Position numbers and translations under genes: made by a program. DNA of 8,270 nt, taken from positions 1 to 8,270 of the forward strand of contig JAXGTD010000161.1 of NCBI GenBank assembly GCA_040775095.1, in the 5' to 3' direction. Below are positions 8,040-8,270 of this stretch, piece by piece (the first letter of the stretch is position 1; each line of letters opens with the position of its first letter). The DNA comes from JAXGTD01 sp040775095 (lineage in GTDB: Bacteria > Pseudomonadota > Gammaproteobacteria > Chromatiales > Chromatiaceae). The notes beneath the pieces are model-generated. The model did not search any database. It had not been told where the DNA came from and saw only the letters and a program-made list of their open reading frames with translations.

Positions 8040-8270
8040 TGGTCTTGATCGCTTTGCTGGCTGACGTCCTTCGGAGGATGCCAGCCTGCCTGGACCCAGA
8101 GGCGCCGGGCGGGAACGATATACGCATTGTTGCGCTTCAGGGCATCGACCGTCGCGCGGCCCGTCGGAGTCAGACCGACAATGCGCGTATTGCCCTCATC
8201 CGAGCCAAGAATGATCCAGCCATCTTTGCGTACGTGGGTTAAACAGGGCGGCATTTGCGCCGGTGACTGG
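8030..8270 (-). CDS. Partial gene (3' end), possible MarR-like winged-helix protein
   Basis: The minus-strand frame is open from the window edge to TGA at 8030-8032, giving about 79 visible residues; the true start lies beyond 8270, and the internal Met at 8254 need not be the start. The visible part contains LTHVRKDGWIILGSDEGNTRIVGLTPTGRATVDALK. Its order (helix, 'DGWI' strand, wing turn, 'TRIVGLTPTGR', helix) resembles the winged helix of MarR-type regulators, where the phrase LTxxGR after the wing is common. The tail is hydrophilic and ends QQSDQDQGD. By hand count about 24 of 74 codons end in A or T, more than in the neighbouring genes, so it may be recently acquired or lowly expressed. 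The assignment rests on motif resemblance alone. Confidence 0.45.
   Translation of the reverse strand, partial: QSPAQMPPCLTHVRKDGWIILGSDEGNTRIVGLTPTGRATVDALKRNNAYIVPARRLWVQAGWHPPKDVSQQSDQDQGD

Noticed and set aside
7739..8242. Plus-strand 167-codon frame across the intergenic repeats
   Set aside because: It crosses repeat DNA and lies opposite the better supported minus-strand gene end; no motif.

Overview
The window is a GC-rich chromosomal segment. Gene content and protein similarity suggest a gammaproteobacterium: the PurB start matches the Escherichia coli protein almost residue for residue, RoxA is present, and purB and roxA lie close together. Composition fits the Chromatiales/Ectothiorhodospiraceae or another high-GC lineage, but I cannot name a genus from sequence alone.

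Layout. Positions 1-2040 hold the 3' three quarters of an AcnA-type aconitate hydratase gene (5' end outside the window). After a 115-base GC-rich gap comes a complete purB (2156-3523). purB converges on a minus-strand gene for a small secreted OmpA-domain protein (3682-4290), with a strong hairpin between the two. A short divergent intergenic region (4291-4421) separates that gene from a plus-strand run of three: an EamA/DMT transporter (4422-5471), the ribosomal oxygenase gene roxA (5512-6702), and a gene overlapping the roxA end that encodes a GNAT acetyltransferase fused to a second, PLD-like-looking domain (6686-7672). From 7673 to 8029 I find no credible gene, but there is a cluster of palindromic repeats of the 'CCCACGCTCCAGCGTGGG' type (7860-7984). 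The right edge carries the 3' end of a minus-strand gene (8030 to beyond the window) with a winged-helix-like C-terminus and a lower-GC third codon position.

Function. acnA (TCA cycle) and purB (purine synthesis) are housekeeping genes. roxA hydroxylates ribosomal protein uL16 and may be co-transcribed with the EamA gene before it and the GNAT fusion after it. The OmpA-like protein probably binds peptidoglycan in the periplasm.

I see no phage, CRISPR, transposase, tRNA or rRNA, and no clear new multi-gene system. The least routine items are the GNAT fusion protein, the insertion of an OmpA/EamA pair between purB and roxA, and the palindromic repeat cluster next to a compositionally different gene end.
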